From the NCBI GenBank assembly GCA_016288175.1, contig JAEEYN010000022.1, positions 1 to 21,314 on the forward strand: a stretch of 21,314 nt of DNA, in the 5' to 3' direction. The notes under the pieces were generated by a model. It was not told the DNA's origin. It made no database searches and saw only the letters and a list, made by a program, of their open reading frames with translations. Shown one piece after another: positions 1 through 6,880 of this stretch. The translations under genes and the position numbers were made by a program. Source of the DNA: Bacillota bacterium. Its GTDB lineage: Bacteria > Bacillota > Clostridia > Christensenellales > CAG-138. Within the stretch, counting starts at the first letter, position 1; every line of letters begins with the position of its first letter.

Positions 1-431
1 CAGTAGGCCGCGCCGGAGAGCACGTCGGTGTTCAGATGGGGCACCAGCTCCTTGGCCTCCTCCAGGCTCATCATCCGGGAGGGGATGCCGCAGGCGTGCT
101 GAACCTCGATATTCTTCCGGAACTGGGTCAGCTCCTTCTCGGTGTCGGCGATCATCAGGTAGCCGCTCTGGCGCAGCTCGATGTCGCCGTCGTATTCCAG
201 AATGTCGTTGGCGTGCTCAAAGAACTCCGTGGAGAACTTGGACATGCGGCAGTTCATCTCGGTGCCCCACTGCATGCGGAAGCCCGCGCCGCAGGCGCCG
301 GTGGAACCGGAGCAGATGAAGCCTTTTTCGAGAACGACGATGTTCTTGGCGCCGCGTTTCGCCAAATTGTAGGCGATGGAGCAGCCGGACATACCGGCGC
401 CGATTATGACGATATCAGCTTTAGTCTTCAT
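1..431 (-). CDS. FAD-dependent amino-acid dehydrogenase, N-terminal part (proline dehydrogenase beta-like)
   Basis: This frame starts at 431 and runs off the left edge, so only the first 143 residues are seen. It opens with a dinucleotide-binding fold (IVIIGAGMSG at residues 8-17, then an acidic strand end, VVLEKG) and a serine/glycine-rich stretch (CSGSTGACGAGFRMQ, about 41-55) typical of the glycine/sarcosine oxidase and D-amino-acid dehydrogenase (DAO) family. The start has a good ribosome binding site (GAGGAGG, 9 nt upstream) and overlaps the end of the preceding BFD-like gene by 11 nt, so the two are co-translated. From the neighbours (small Fe-S proteins, NAD(P)/FAD subunit, pruA) I infer that it is the substrate-oxidising FAD subunit, like the beta subunit of the archaeal dye-linked L-proline dehydrogenase. 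Sarcosine or hydroxyproline remain possible substrates, because the substrate-binding half is outside the window. Confidence 0.85.
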   Translation of the reverse strand, partial: MKTKADIVIIGAGMSGCSIAYNLAKRGAKNIVVLEKGFICSGSTGACGAGFRMQWGTEMNCRMSKFSTEFFEHANDILEYDGDIELRQSGYLMIADTEKELTQFRKNIEVQHACGIPSRMMSLEEAKELVPHLNTDVLSGAAY

Positions 432-702
432 TCTTCTTGGCCTCCTCCGCGATAAGATGCAGCTTCACACCGACCACAGGGGGACGAATGTTGTGGAACT
501 TGAGATCGGCAATGTTCTGACCGGTGGCGTTCGCGATCTCCCGAAGCACGAGCTGCCCGCAGGTCTTGCCCTGGCAGGGACCCATGCCGATGCGGGTGAT
601 GCGCTTGATCTCATCATAAGTGACGTAGCCCTGGGCGATGAGATCGCGGATGTCTTTCAGAGTGACATCGGAACAGCGGCAGATGATGGTATTCTCGTCC
701 AT
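421..702 (-). CDS. BFD-like [2Fe-2S]-binding protein, small subunit of proline dehydrogenase complex
   Basis: A 93-residue protein with the cysteine pattern of the bacterioferritin-associated-ferredoxin-like [2Fe-2S] domain: CRC at residues 8-10 and C-x4-C (CQGKTC) near residues 43-48, separated by a helical stretch containing TLKDIRDLI. In related enzymes this domain is either the C-terminus of the NAD(P)/FAD subunit or, as here, a free small subunit that relays electrons. It resembles the delta subunit of four-subunit dye-linked proline dehydrogenases in size (about 10 kDa). The start at 702 is supported by GGAGG with 9 nt spacing. It lies 4 nt after the 4Fe-4S protein gene and overlaps the next FAD gene, which places it firmly inside the operon. 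Confidence 0.88.
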   Translation of the reverse strand: MDENTIICRCSDVTLKDIRDLIAQGYVTYDEIKRITRIGMGPCQGKTCGQLVLREIANATGQNIADLKFHNIRPPVVGVKLHLIAEEAKKNED

Positions 703-706
703 GTGC

Positions 707-1195
707 TTATGCCTCCCTCCTGAAATTGCGGAAATCGTAGAGATATTTGCGATCCACTTCCAAAGTGACCACCGGAGTGCGGTCGAAGGAGGGCGGATTC
801 ATGACCTTCACGACCTTGGCTTCGCAGATGGGCTGTCCGGCGCGGTCAAGGCCGATGACCTTTTCGCCCGCTTCGGGCAGGGGCAGGAACTCATAGGGGA
901 TGCGGAATTCCACCGTATCGGCGGATTTCGAGCCGTCGACGATCATGATGGACAGGCCCGGGCATTTCGAAACGCAGACGCCGCAGCCGGTGCAGACGTT
1001 TTCGTTCCGCTCGGGGATGTTGTTGATATCTTCACCGATCTGGATCGCGCCGAAGGGACAGGCCGTCTGGCAGGGGTTGCAGGGGATCTTCTGATAGCAT
1101 TCCACGACTGCAACCGGGCCTTTGTTGATCCTCTCAATGGGAGGAAATTTCGTCATGACCATTTCACGTGTGGCCACACCTGTTTTCTCAAACAT
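707..1195 (-). CDS. 4Fe-4S dicluster protein, electron-transfer subunit
   Basis: A soluble protein of 162 residues (164 if the ATG at 1201 is used). It carries two ferredoxin-type motifs: CNPCQTACP following an earlier cysteine (CYQKIPC), and CTGCGVCVSKCP, sufficient for two [4Fe-4S] clusters. After residue 100 there is a small beta-rich tail with FLPLPEAGEKV that I cannot assign. I prefer the ATG at 1195 because GGAGG sits 7 nt before it but only 1 nt before the ATG at 1201. Size (about 18 kDa) and content match the gamma subunit of four-subunit dye-linked L-proline dehydrogenases. It probably wires the FAD subunit to the NAD(P)/FAD subunit. It lies 12 nt downstream of the 1208-2290 gene. 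The exact electron acceptor is not visible. Confidence 0.87.
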   Translation of the reverse strand: MFEKTGVATREMVMTKFPPIERINKGPVAVVECYQKIPCNPCQTACPFGAIQIGEDINNIPERNENVCTGCGVCVSKCPGLSIMIVDGSKSADTVEFRIPYEFLPLPEAGEKVIGLDRAGQPICEAKVVKVMNPPSFDRTPVVTLEVDRKYLYDFRNFRREA

Positions 1196-1207
1196 CTTCA
1201 TTCCTCC

Positions 1208-2290
1208 TTACAGCTGACTGATTTTCATGCCTGCGCGGATGCGGTCTCCGACGGGGCCGGAACGGAGCCCTTCGAGCTGAGCGAGGTATTCCCGTTTGCG
1301 CGCTTCGAAATCCGCGGGTACGTGGCCGAGCTTCGCTGCGGCGCACAGGCCCGCGAGATAGCCCTCCGCCATCGCGGAGCTGGCTTCTTCGATTCCTGAG
1401 GTGTCGCCCGCAACGAAGATCCCGGGAATGCAGGTCTCGCATTCTTCGGTCCTCATCGGAACGCTGCCGCTGAGCTGAGGAACGTACTTCATCTCGACGC
1501 CGCGCATCGCGAGCAGCTCGTTGAGCGGGCTGAGGCCGACGGAGATGCAGAGGACATCCACATCATAGCGCTTTTCGGTGCCGGGGATGGGTTGGAATTT
1601 ATCGTCCACCTCGCAGACGATCGCGGCTTCGATGCAGTCCTTGCCGATGGCCTCCTTAACGGTATGGGAGGTGAGGATCGGCACACCCATTCTTGCGAGC
1701 TTCGATGCGTGAACGAGGTATGCGCCGATGCGGGGCGCCGCGTCGAGAACGGCGACGACCTCGATGCCTGCCTGCATGAGCTGATAGCTCACGATAACGC
1801 CGATGTTGCCGGCGCCGACCATCAGCACGCGGTCGCCGGGACGGACGCCATAGACGTTCATCAGGGTCTGCACCGCGCCTGCGCCGTAGATACCGGGCAG
1901 GTCGTTATTGGGGAACGCCAGGGATTTTTCATAAGCGCCTGTCGCGCAGATGACGGATTTTGCCCTGATCTTGAAATACTCTTTTTCGTCCTTGAGAACG
2001 GTGACCACATTGTCCTCATAGAAGCCGACAGCGGTAGCGTTGAGCATTATCTCGATCTGATCGCCGAATTCCTCGACCTTTTTCATAAGGATGCCGGCGA
2101 TATCCACGCCCCTGTGGGAGGCGTACTGGCTTTCGGAGCCGAAGAACATATGGGTCTGCTTGATGAGCTGTCCGCCGGGGCGGAAGGTGCGCTCGAGAAC
2201 GAGCACCTTTGCGCCGGATTTCGCCGCGGAGATGGCGGCGCAGAGACCTGCGGGGCCGGAGCCGATGATCAGCAGTTCAACTTCTTTCAT
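1208..2290 (-). CDS. NAD(P)/FAD-dependent oxidoreductase, alpha-like subunit of proline dehydrogenase complex
   Basis: A 360-residue pyridine-nucleotide-disulfide-type flavoprotein without a redox-active CxxC. The FAD site is GSGPAGLCAA (residues 10-19) with VLVLE following. A second Rossmann motif, VGAGNIGVIVS (about 156-166), is for NAD(P). The C-terminal FAD clamp is GIFVAGDTSGIEEA (about 288-301). It belongs with HcnB/OoxA-like subunits of hydrogen cyanide synthase, octopine/nopaline oxidase and archaeal proline dehydrogenase alpha. In many relatives the [2Fe-2S] ferredoxin domain and the BFD domain are fused to this chain. Here both are separate neighbouring genes (2287-2592 and 421-702), so the alpha subunit is split in three. 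Its start overlaps the upstream stop (ATGA), implying translational coupling. Confidence 0.9.
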   Translation of the reverse strand: MKEVELLIIGSGPAGLCAAISAAKSGAKVLVLERTFRPGGQLIKQTHMFFGSESQYASHRGVDIAGILMKKVEEFGDQIEIMLNATAVGFYEDNVVTVLKDEKEYFKIRAKSVICATGAYEKSLAFPNNDLPGIYGAGAVQTLMNVYGVRPGDRVLMVGAGNIGVIVSYQLMQAGIEVVAVLDAAPRIGAYLVHASKLARMGVPILTSHTVKEAIGKDCIEAAIVCEVDDKFQPIPGTEKRYDVDVLCISVGLSPLNELLAMRGVEMKYVPQLSGSVPMRTEECETCIPGIFVAGDTSGIEEASSAMAEGYLAGLCAAAKLGHVPADFEARKREYLAQLEGLRSGPVGDRIRAGMKISQL

Positions 2291-2592
2291 TCGATCCTCC
2301 CCTTTCCTTCCTGCGACTCGACCTCCATGCCTTCCTTAAGGAGGGTTATGCAGGTGCGGACATTGGGTTCGCCGTCAACTGTCATCTGGCAGGAGGCGCA
2401 GTTGCCGATCGCGCAGTAAAAACCGCGCGGACGGTGCTTTTCGGGGCTCTTTGCAAGCACTTTCACGCCCGCTGCATGGAGCGCGGCCGCGATCGTTTCG
2501 CCCTCGTATCCCTTCATCGGCTGACCGTTGAAGGTGAAATTGATCTCCTTACCTCTGTCAAAGGTAAGGATCGGGTGCTGAGTGATCCTCAT
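2287..2592 (-). CDS. (2Fe-2S)-binding ferredoxin-like subunit (HcnA-like)
   Basis: A protein of about 101 residues with a plant-type [2Fe-2S] fold: strand region ILTFDRGKEINFTFNG, the loop YEGETIAAALHAAGV, then C-x4-C-x2-C (CAIGNCASC) and the distant fourth ligand in VRTC. This is the HcnA/OoxA N-terminal type of domain found with NAD(P)/FAD subunits. The frame could start at a TTG at 2610, but the ATG at 2592 has AAAGGA 9 nt upstream and gives a protein beginning MRITQHP, so I chose it. It lies 38 nt after pruA, and its stop overlaps the start of the flavoprotein gene by 4 nt. It should accept electrons from, or pass them to, the adjacent flavoprotein. Confidence 0.87.
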   Translation of the reverse strand: MRITQHPILTFDRGKEINFTFNGQPMKGYEGETIAAALHAAGVKVLAKSPEKHRPRGFYCAIGNCASCQMTVDGEPNVRTCITLLKEGMEVESQEGKGRIE

Positions 2593-2630
2593 TTCCTCAT
2601 ATCCTTTCAAAAAACCTTTGATCTGTTGTT

Positions 2631-4259
2631 TTATTTTTCAGACATATAGGGATAAGCGATCGCATCGGAGGGGTTGAAGGTCTCCTTCACGCAGTGCGGG
2701 CTCATCCAGCGGATCATGTTGAGCGCGGTGCCGGCCTTGTCGTTCGTTCCGGAAGCGCGAGCGCCGCCGAACGGCTGCTGGCCGACGACTGCGCCGGTGC
2801 ACTTGTCGTTGATGTAGAAGTTGCCGGCGGAATGCAGCAGCGCCTTTTCCATCTTTACGATCGCTTCACGGTCCTGCGCGAAGATCGCACCGGTCAGGGC
2901 GTAGGGCGAAGCCTCGTCGCAGATCTTCAGCGTTTCGTCGAGCTTATCGTCCGGGTAGACGTAGACGGAGACGATCGGCCCGAAGATTTCAGTGACCATG
3001 GATTCATAATCGGGCTTCTTGCAGACGATGACGGTCGGCTCAACGAACCAGCCCTTGGAATCATCGCAGGTGCCGCCGATGACGATCTCGCAGTCCGGGC
3101 TTTCCTTCGCGCGGTCGATATAGCCCTTGCAGCGGTCGAAGGAAGCCTTGTCGATAACGGCGGCGAGGAAGGTATCGAAATCCTGCACGTCGCCCATCTT
3201 GACGCCCTTCATCATTTCTTTCATCGTTGCAAGCACGTCCGGCCAAATGCTTTCCGGAACGAAAGCGCGGGAACATGCGGAGCACTTCTGGCCCTGGAAC
3301 TCGAACGAGCCGCGGATGAGCGCAGCGGCGAGCGGGCGGACCTTCGCGGTCTTATGCGCGAAGATGAAGTCCTTGCCGCCGGTTTCGCCGACGATGCGCG
3401 GATAGTTGTTGTAGGAAGCGATATTTTCGCCGATCTGCTTCCAGACGCTCTGGAAAACCTCGGTGGAGCCGGTGAAATGGAAGCCTGCGAGCTCCTTGCG
3501 GGAAATGACGTATTTTGCCATGTCGCTGCCGCTGCAGGGAACGAAGTTGATGACGCCGGCGGGAAGGCCGCAGTCCTCAAGCAGCTTCATGAAATAGTAG
3601 TTGGAAAGCACGGCGGTGCGGGAAGGCTTCCAGACGGCGACGTTGCCGACGATGGCGGGCGCCATGGGAAGGTTGCCGCCGATGGAAGTGAAGTTGAACG
3701 GCGTGATCGCGCAGATGAAGCCGTCGAGTGCGCGGTAATCCTGGCGGTCCCAGATGCCGGGAATGGAGCCGGGCTGGTCCTTGAAGATCTCCTGTGCGGA
3801 CCAGACGCCGAAGCGCAGGAAGTCCGCAAGCTCCGCGATGTCGATCTCCGCCTGGAAAACGGTCTTGGACTGGCCGAGCATGGTGGAGGCGTTCAGCACC
3901 TTGCGGTACGGGCCTGTGATCATATCGGCAGCTTTAAGGAAGATCGCGCTGCGGTGTTCCCAGGGCATCTCTTCCCAGGCTTTCTTTGCAGCCAGCGCCG
4001 CATCCACAGCCATTTTCAGTTCTTTTGCACCGGCCATCGAGCACTCTGCGATCACGTGAGCATGATCGTGCGGCATGGTGACCTTGATGGTTTTTTTCGT
4101 GAAGATCTCTTTGCCGCCGATGATCAGCGGGATCTTCACGACTTCGGCAGACTGTTTGGCAAGTTCTTCCTTCAGTTCCGCGCGCTCTTTCGAACCGGGG
4201 AGATACCCGCGGAAAGCGTCGTTTTCGGGTCGTGCGATGGTGAAATAGGCGTTTGACAT
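2631..4259 (-). CDS. pruA: L-glutamate gamma-semialdehyde (1-pyrroline-5-carboxylate) dehydrogenase
   Basis: A 542-residue aldehyde dehydrogenase of the single-domain P5C dehydrogenase type (similar in length to ALDH4A1 and far shorter than bifunctional PutA). It oxidises glutamate semialdehyde to glutamate with NAD+ in the cytoplasm. Visible landmarks are the oxyanion asparagine in TPFNFTSIGG (N189), KPSRTA (211-216), the general base in VGETGGKDF (E292), the catalytic cysteine in FQGQKCSACS (C326), and the C-terminal QQPFGGARASGTNDKAG stretch. The frame is open upstream to 4400, but the ATG at 4259 has AAGGAGG at 4-5 nt and gives the usual N-terminus, so the earlier start is rejected. It is the first gene of the operon, behind a strong promoter. 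With the Fe-S flavoprotein subunits it points to catabolism of proline, or hydroxyproline to hydroxyglutamate. Confidence 0.95.
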   Translation of the reverse strand: MSNAYFTIARPENDAFRGYLPGSKERAELKEELAKQSAEVVKIPLIIGGKEIFTKKTIKVTMPHDHAHVIAECSMAGAKELKMAVDAALAAKKAWEEMPWEHRSAIFLKAADMITGPYRKVLNASTMLGQSKTVFQAEIDIAELADFLRFGVWSAQEIFKDQPGSIPGIWDRQDYRALDGFICAITPFNFTSIGGNLPMAPAIVGNVAVWKPSRTAVLSNYYFMKLLEDCGLPAGVINFVPCSGSDMAKYVISRKELAGFHFTGSTEVFQSVWKQIGENIASYNNYPRIVGETGGKDFIFAHKTAKVRPLAAALIRGSFEFQGQKCSACSRAFVPESIWPDVLATMKEMMKGVKMGDVQDFDTFLAAVIDKASFDRCKGYIDRAKESPDCEIVIGGTCDDSKGWFVEPTVIVCKKPDYESMVTEIFGPIVSVYVYPDDKLDETLKICDEASPYALTGAIFAQDREAIVKMEKALLHSAGNFYINDKCTGAVVGQQPFGGARASGTNDKAGTALNMIRWMSPHCVKETFNPSDAIAYPYMSEK

Positions 4260-4371
4260 AAATCCTCCTTTTTTCGGCTCGTACTCAAAAAAGTCAAGTC
4301 TTTTGATTTGTCGGGTCGTGTTGAAATATCCCATGAAAAAGTTATAAAAACTTTCCATTAAAATATAACAT

Positions 4372-4400
4372 AATATAACATATCCGAAGGGTGTTGTCAA
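4372..4400 (-). promoter_or_regulatory. sigma-A promoter of the pruA operon
   Basis: On the minus strand TTGACA (4395-4400) is followed after exactly 17 nt by TATATT (4372-4377), nearly the full consensus. Transcription would start near 4365, leaving a leader of about 105 nt before the pruA start. Within that leader, 4338-4354 carries the inverted repeat AAAGTT-N5-AACTTT, which would sit about 10-30 nt downstream of the start and could be a repressor site. The repeat is short and A+T-rich, so it is only suggestive. Confidence 0.8.
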
Positions 4401-4475
4401 TGGAGAATGCGAGCATTTCGGGCAGCCGGCGAAGCTTTTTTCCGCGCCTCAAAATGAAGACCGAAGCCGGATCGC

Positions 4476-4504
4476 GATAAGAAAAGAGGAGGGCCATGCC
4501 CTCC
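4476..4504 (-). terminator. Rho-independent terminator after the 4550-4969 gene
   Basis: On the minus strand a perfect 7-bp stem GGAGGGC / GCCCTCC with a 3-nt loop (4488-4504) is followed by the T-rich run TCTTTTCTT. It lies about 45 nt past the stop of the hypothetical gene and separates that minus-strand group from the pruA promoter. Confidence 0.75.
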
Positions 4505-4549
4505 CCGGAAAAATCGGAATTAAGCTCCGCTCTGCGTCCGCAGCGCCGC

Positions 4550-4969
4550 TTACGGCAGTATCGGCTCCCTTTCGGTGACCTCGGAAATGCGCTCGAGCAT
4601 CGCGCTTTGAAGCGGCGAGGCGGCGTTCGAAAATTCCGCGATCTCGCCGGCGAGAACGGCCATCGCGACCGAGCCGAACTCCGCGTTGAGCGGCGTTTCG
4701 GGCTCCATGTCGAGATACTCCCTGTCGCATTTCAGCATGATCTCAAAGGACTGCGGCAGACTTTCAAACGGTATCGGTTCGCAGTCGAGCTGCAGCGCGT
4801 CGCAAAGCTCCCGCGCGCGGTCTTCTGCGGCGGCGGAAAGGATGAACGCTTTCAGTTCGCCGCGGGCGAGGCCGAAGGTATCCGGCACATCCGCACCGTT
4901 GTGTTCGTCGATGTAGCGAAATCCGTAAAGGATATAAGTCCAGCGGTCGGCGACGGTTTTGATTTCCAT
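4550..4969 (-). CDS. Conserved-looking hypothetical protein
   Basis: I do not recognise this 139-residue protein. It begins MEIKTVADRWTYILYGF and is acidic and mostly helical, with alternating charged and hydrophobic residues. There is no signal peptide, membrane segment or metal motif. The frame can be extended to a GTG at 5026, adding MNRYPEALKRIKAIWKEMF. I chose the ATG at 4969 because AAGGAG stands 6 nt before it, whereas the GTG has no visible ribosome binding site; the added residues do read like protein, so the longer form is possible. It is the last gene of a minus-strand group (GNAT, two flavoproteins) and is followed by a terminator. No function is proposed. Confidence 0.65.
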   Translation of the reverse strand: MEIKTVADRWTYILYGFRYIDEHNGADVPDTFGLARGELKAFILSAAAEDRARELCDALQLDCEPIPFESLPQSFEIMLKCDREYLDMEPETPLNAEFGSVAMAVLAGEIAEFSNAASPLQSAMLERISEVTEREPILP

Positions 4970-5063
4970 AAACATCTCCTTCCAAATTGCCTTGATGCGT
5001 TTCAGCGCTTCAGGATATCGGTTCACGGCGACGTAAATCAGGCGCGTGACAGCAGCTCGGGGT

Positions 5064-5510
5064 TCAAAGCTCGAACCTGTAGATGCATTTTTGCGTATCG
5101 CCGTCTATGACCCTCATATCGTTATCCTCCGGAAGTTCCGCGATCTCCAGCAGTTTTCCGTGAAGATATTCGCAGGTCTTTCGAGAAGCCTGGTTATCCG
5201 GGCTGCAGGTTATGAAAAGATGGTCCATGCCGTGCCTGCGCGCAAGCGAGAACAGAAGCAGACAAGCTTTCGCGGCGTAATGCGAGCCCCTGTATTCCTC
5301 GAAAACGGTGTAGCCGATATGCCCTCCGTAATACAGGCCGTCGCAATAGCCGATCCGCAGGTCGCAGACGCCCATCTTTCTTCCCTGCTTATCGCATATA
5401 TTGAAAAAGTATGCGGGGACCCATTTTCGAACCGGGTCAGCGTCGGCCGTCCGTTCAAGAACCAGCGTTATCTCGTCATTCCGCAAAAAAGCCGTATCAA
5501 GAAACTCCAT
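5064..5510 (-). CDS. GNAT-family N-acetyltransferase (RimJ/RimL-like)
   Basis: A 148-residue cytosolic acetyltransferase of the GNAT fold. The acetyl-CoA pyrophosphate loop is seen as EEYRGSHYAAKA (about 71-82) after the strand GGHIGYTVF. The later part has the motif SPDNQASRKTCEYLHGK (about 103-119), matching the asparagine/serine-containing segment of the RimJ/RimL group (D-N-x-x-S-x-x-x-x-E). The substrate (protein N-terminus, small amine or antibiotic) cannot be read from the sequence. The frame is open further upstream, but GGGGAGG lies 4 nt before the ATG at 5510 and the upstream extension is low-complexity arginine/glycine, so it is excluded. It lies between the unknown gene (94 nt downstream) and the flavoprotein gene (77 nt upstream). 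Confidence 0.82.
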   Translation of the reverse strand: MEFLDTAFLRNDEITLVLERTADADPVRKWVPAYFFNICDKQGRKMGVCDLRIGYCDGLYYGGHIGYTVFEEYRGSHYAAKACLLLFSLARRHGMDHLFITCSPDNQASRKTCEYLHGKLLEIAELPEDNDMRVIDGDTQKCIYRFEL

Positions 5511-5587
5511 AGATCCTCCCCGAACGCGCCGCGGCGGTCCCGATCGCGATCCCGTTCGCTGCGTCCGTTCATGCTTTTTTATAAAGC

Positions 5588-6205
5588 TTATCTGATAAAA
5601 TGCGTCGACTGCCGCGGTTCCTTTGCGGGAATGCCGTATTTCTCCCGCCCGAGAGCGATGCTCTTCATCAGGAAGGTCATATTCCTCGCGAGCGTGCGCA
5701 TGGTCTGAAGGCCTTCCGCGTCCTCCGCCGCCTCGCCCGCAATCCTGCCGTGGACGCTGTTCCAATACTGGCTCGAGGCAACGGGCATGCCCGAGATCGT
5801 GAAATATTTATTCAGCTCGTCGAATGTTGCCGAGCAGCCCCCGCGCCTTGCGACGGCCACGCTCGCGCCGACCTTCATGGTTTTATCGAAGCCCGTGCTG
5901 AAAAACAGCCTGTCGAGGCAGGCGATGAGCGTCGCGTTCGCCGAAGCGTAATAGACAGGCGAAGCGACAACGAGACCGTCCGCCTCCTCGAATTTCGGCG
6001 CAAGCTCATTCACAACGTCATCAAAAACGCATTTGCCGTTCCTTCCGCAGGAACCGCAGGCGATGCAGCCGCGCACGGCCTTATTGCCGACCGTTACTGT
6101 TTCAACCGAAACGCCCTCTTCGGCAAAGATCTTTTCCATCTCTCTGAGCGCGATCGCCGTGTTTCCTTCCGGTCTCGGGCTTCCGTTAATGATCAGTACT
6201 TTCAT
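5588..6205 (-). CDS. Iron-sulfur flavoprotein / NADPH-dependent FMN reductase family
   Basis: A 205-residue flavodoxin-fold protein. The FMN phosphate loop is NGSPRPEGNTA (8-18). It is followed by a compact cysteine motif C47-x2-C50-x2-C53-x5-C59 (GCIACGSCGRNGKC), as in Isf proteins that bind an Fe-S cluster next to FMN, and by the second flavin loop SPVYYASANA. Members move electrons between ferredoxin, NAD(P)H or quinone-like acceptors and are common in anaerobes. The ATG at 6205 has AAGGAGG 11 nt upstream. It is 36 nt downstream of a second family member (6242-6781), so the two are probably one transcript; they differ enough to be old paralogues rather than a recent duplication. The physiological substrate is unknown. 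Confidence 0.88.
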   Translation of the reverse strand: MKVLIINGSPRPEGNTAIALREMEKIFAEEGVSVETVTVGNKAVRGCIACGSCGRNGKCVFDDVVNELAPKFEEADGLVVASPVYYASANATLIACLDRLFFSTGFDKTMKVGASVAVARRGGCSATFDELNKYFTISGMPVASSQYWNSVHGRIAGEAAEDAEGLQTMRTLARNMTFLMKSIALGREKYGIPAKEPRQSTHFIR

Positions 6206-6241
6206 AAAAAGCAGGTCCTCCTTTATCCTTTTCCCGCGGGC

Positions 6242-6781
6242 TCAGACACTTTTGCCCATCTCGTAGGCTTCCAGGAACGCAGGCGTTTTTTCGACCTCGC
6301 CCGGAGCGTAAACGTCGACGCCGTATATAACGCCCATCTCCTTTGCGCCCTCAACGCAGTCCGCATAGCCGCGGAAGCATTCGAGAGTGCGCTGCTGGGA
6401 GGCGACTGCTGCATCGGCGCAGGTCATGATATAGTAGAATTCCTTGTCCCGAACCTCCGTCCAGCGGGCGACGGTGCGGTCGATGACGGTCTTAAGCTGC
6501 GCGTCGACGGAATAAAAGTAAACCGGGCTCGCGAAAACTATGACGTCCGCGTCGATCATCTTTTGAAGAAGCTCCGTCATGTCGTCCTTTTTCGCGCAGA
6601 CGCCGCCGGTCTTCTGGCAGTAGTAGCACCCGCTGCAGTAGCCGATCTTCTTTTCGGCAACGCGGATCTTCTCAACCTCGTTGCCCGCTTCGACAGCGCC
6701 GCGCATGAACTGATCGCACAGCGCGTCGGAATTGCCGCCCTTTCGTGGGCTGCCGGACAGAATCAAAACCTTTTTGCTCAA
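6242..6781 (-). CDS. Iron-sulfur flavoprotein / flavodoxin-family reductase
   Basis: A 179-residue paralogue of the 5588-6205 protein. It has the FMN loop SGSPRKGGNSDA (9-20), the cysteine motif C49-x2-C52-x2-C55-x6-C62 (YCSGCYYCQKTGGVC) for a probable Fe-S cluster, and the flavin-contacting SPVYFYSVDAQ with the downstream DRTVARW helix. The start is a TTG at 6781, supported by GGAGG at 6 nt; no better ATG exists. It heads the minus-strand group that continues through the second flavoprotein, the GNAT protein and the unknown gene. Just upstream is a 12-bp direct repeat with 21-bp period that may be an operator. It is likely a general cytosolic reductase; its substrate cannot be named. Confidence 0.87.
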   Translation of the reverse strand: MSKKVLILSGSPRKGGNSDALCDQFMRGAVEAGNEVEKIRVAEKKIGYCSGCYYCQKTGGVCAKKDDMTELLQKMIDADVIVFASPVYFYSVDAQLKTVIDRTVARWTEVRDKEFYYIMTCADAAVASQQRTLECFRGYADCVEGAKEMGVIYGVDVYAPGEVEKTPAFLEAYEMGKSV

Positions 6782-6802
6782 AATAAACCTCCGTTATCTT
6801 AC

Positions 6803-6835
6803 TTATTTTGATTACATATCGTATTGTTTTGGTTA
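6803..6835. repeat. 12-bp direct repeat with 21-bp period upstream of flavoprotein gene
   Basis: TTATTTTGATTA (6803-6814) and TTGTTTTGGTTA (6824-6835) match at 10 of 12 positions and start exactly 21 bp apart, two helical turns. They lie 22-54 bp upstream of the TTG start of the flavoprotein gene, where an activator or repressor would bind. No clear sigma-A promoter is visible here, which would fit a regulated, activator-dependent promoter. The A+T-rich composition makes chance similarity possible. Confidence 0.35.
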
Positions 6836-6880
6836 TAGTTCGAAAAAATTTCCTCTCCCGACAAAGCCGGCGGACCGGGC

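Noticed and set aside
2694..4256. A 520-codon plus-strand open frame opposite pruA
   Set aside because: It is the antisense of a clear P5C dehydrogenase. Its translation is valine/aspartate/glycine-rich without family motifs, as expected for the shadow of a GC-rich gene.
4260..4400. Upstream extension of pruA by 47 codons
   Set aside because: It would cover the -10 element and leader. The ATG at 4259 has a proper ribosome binding site and gives the family's usual N-terminus and length.
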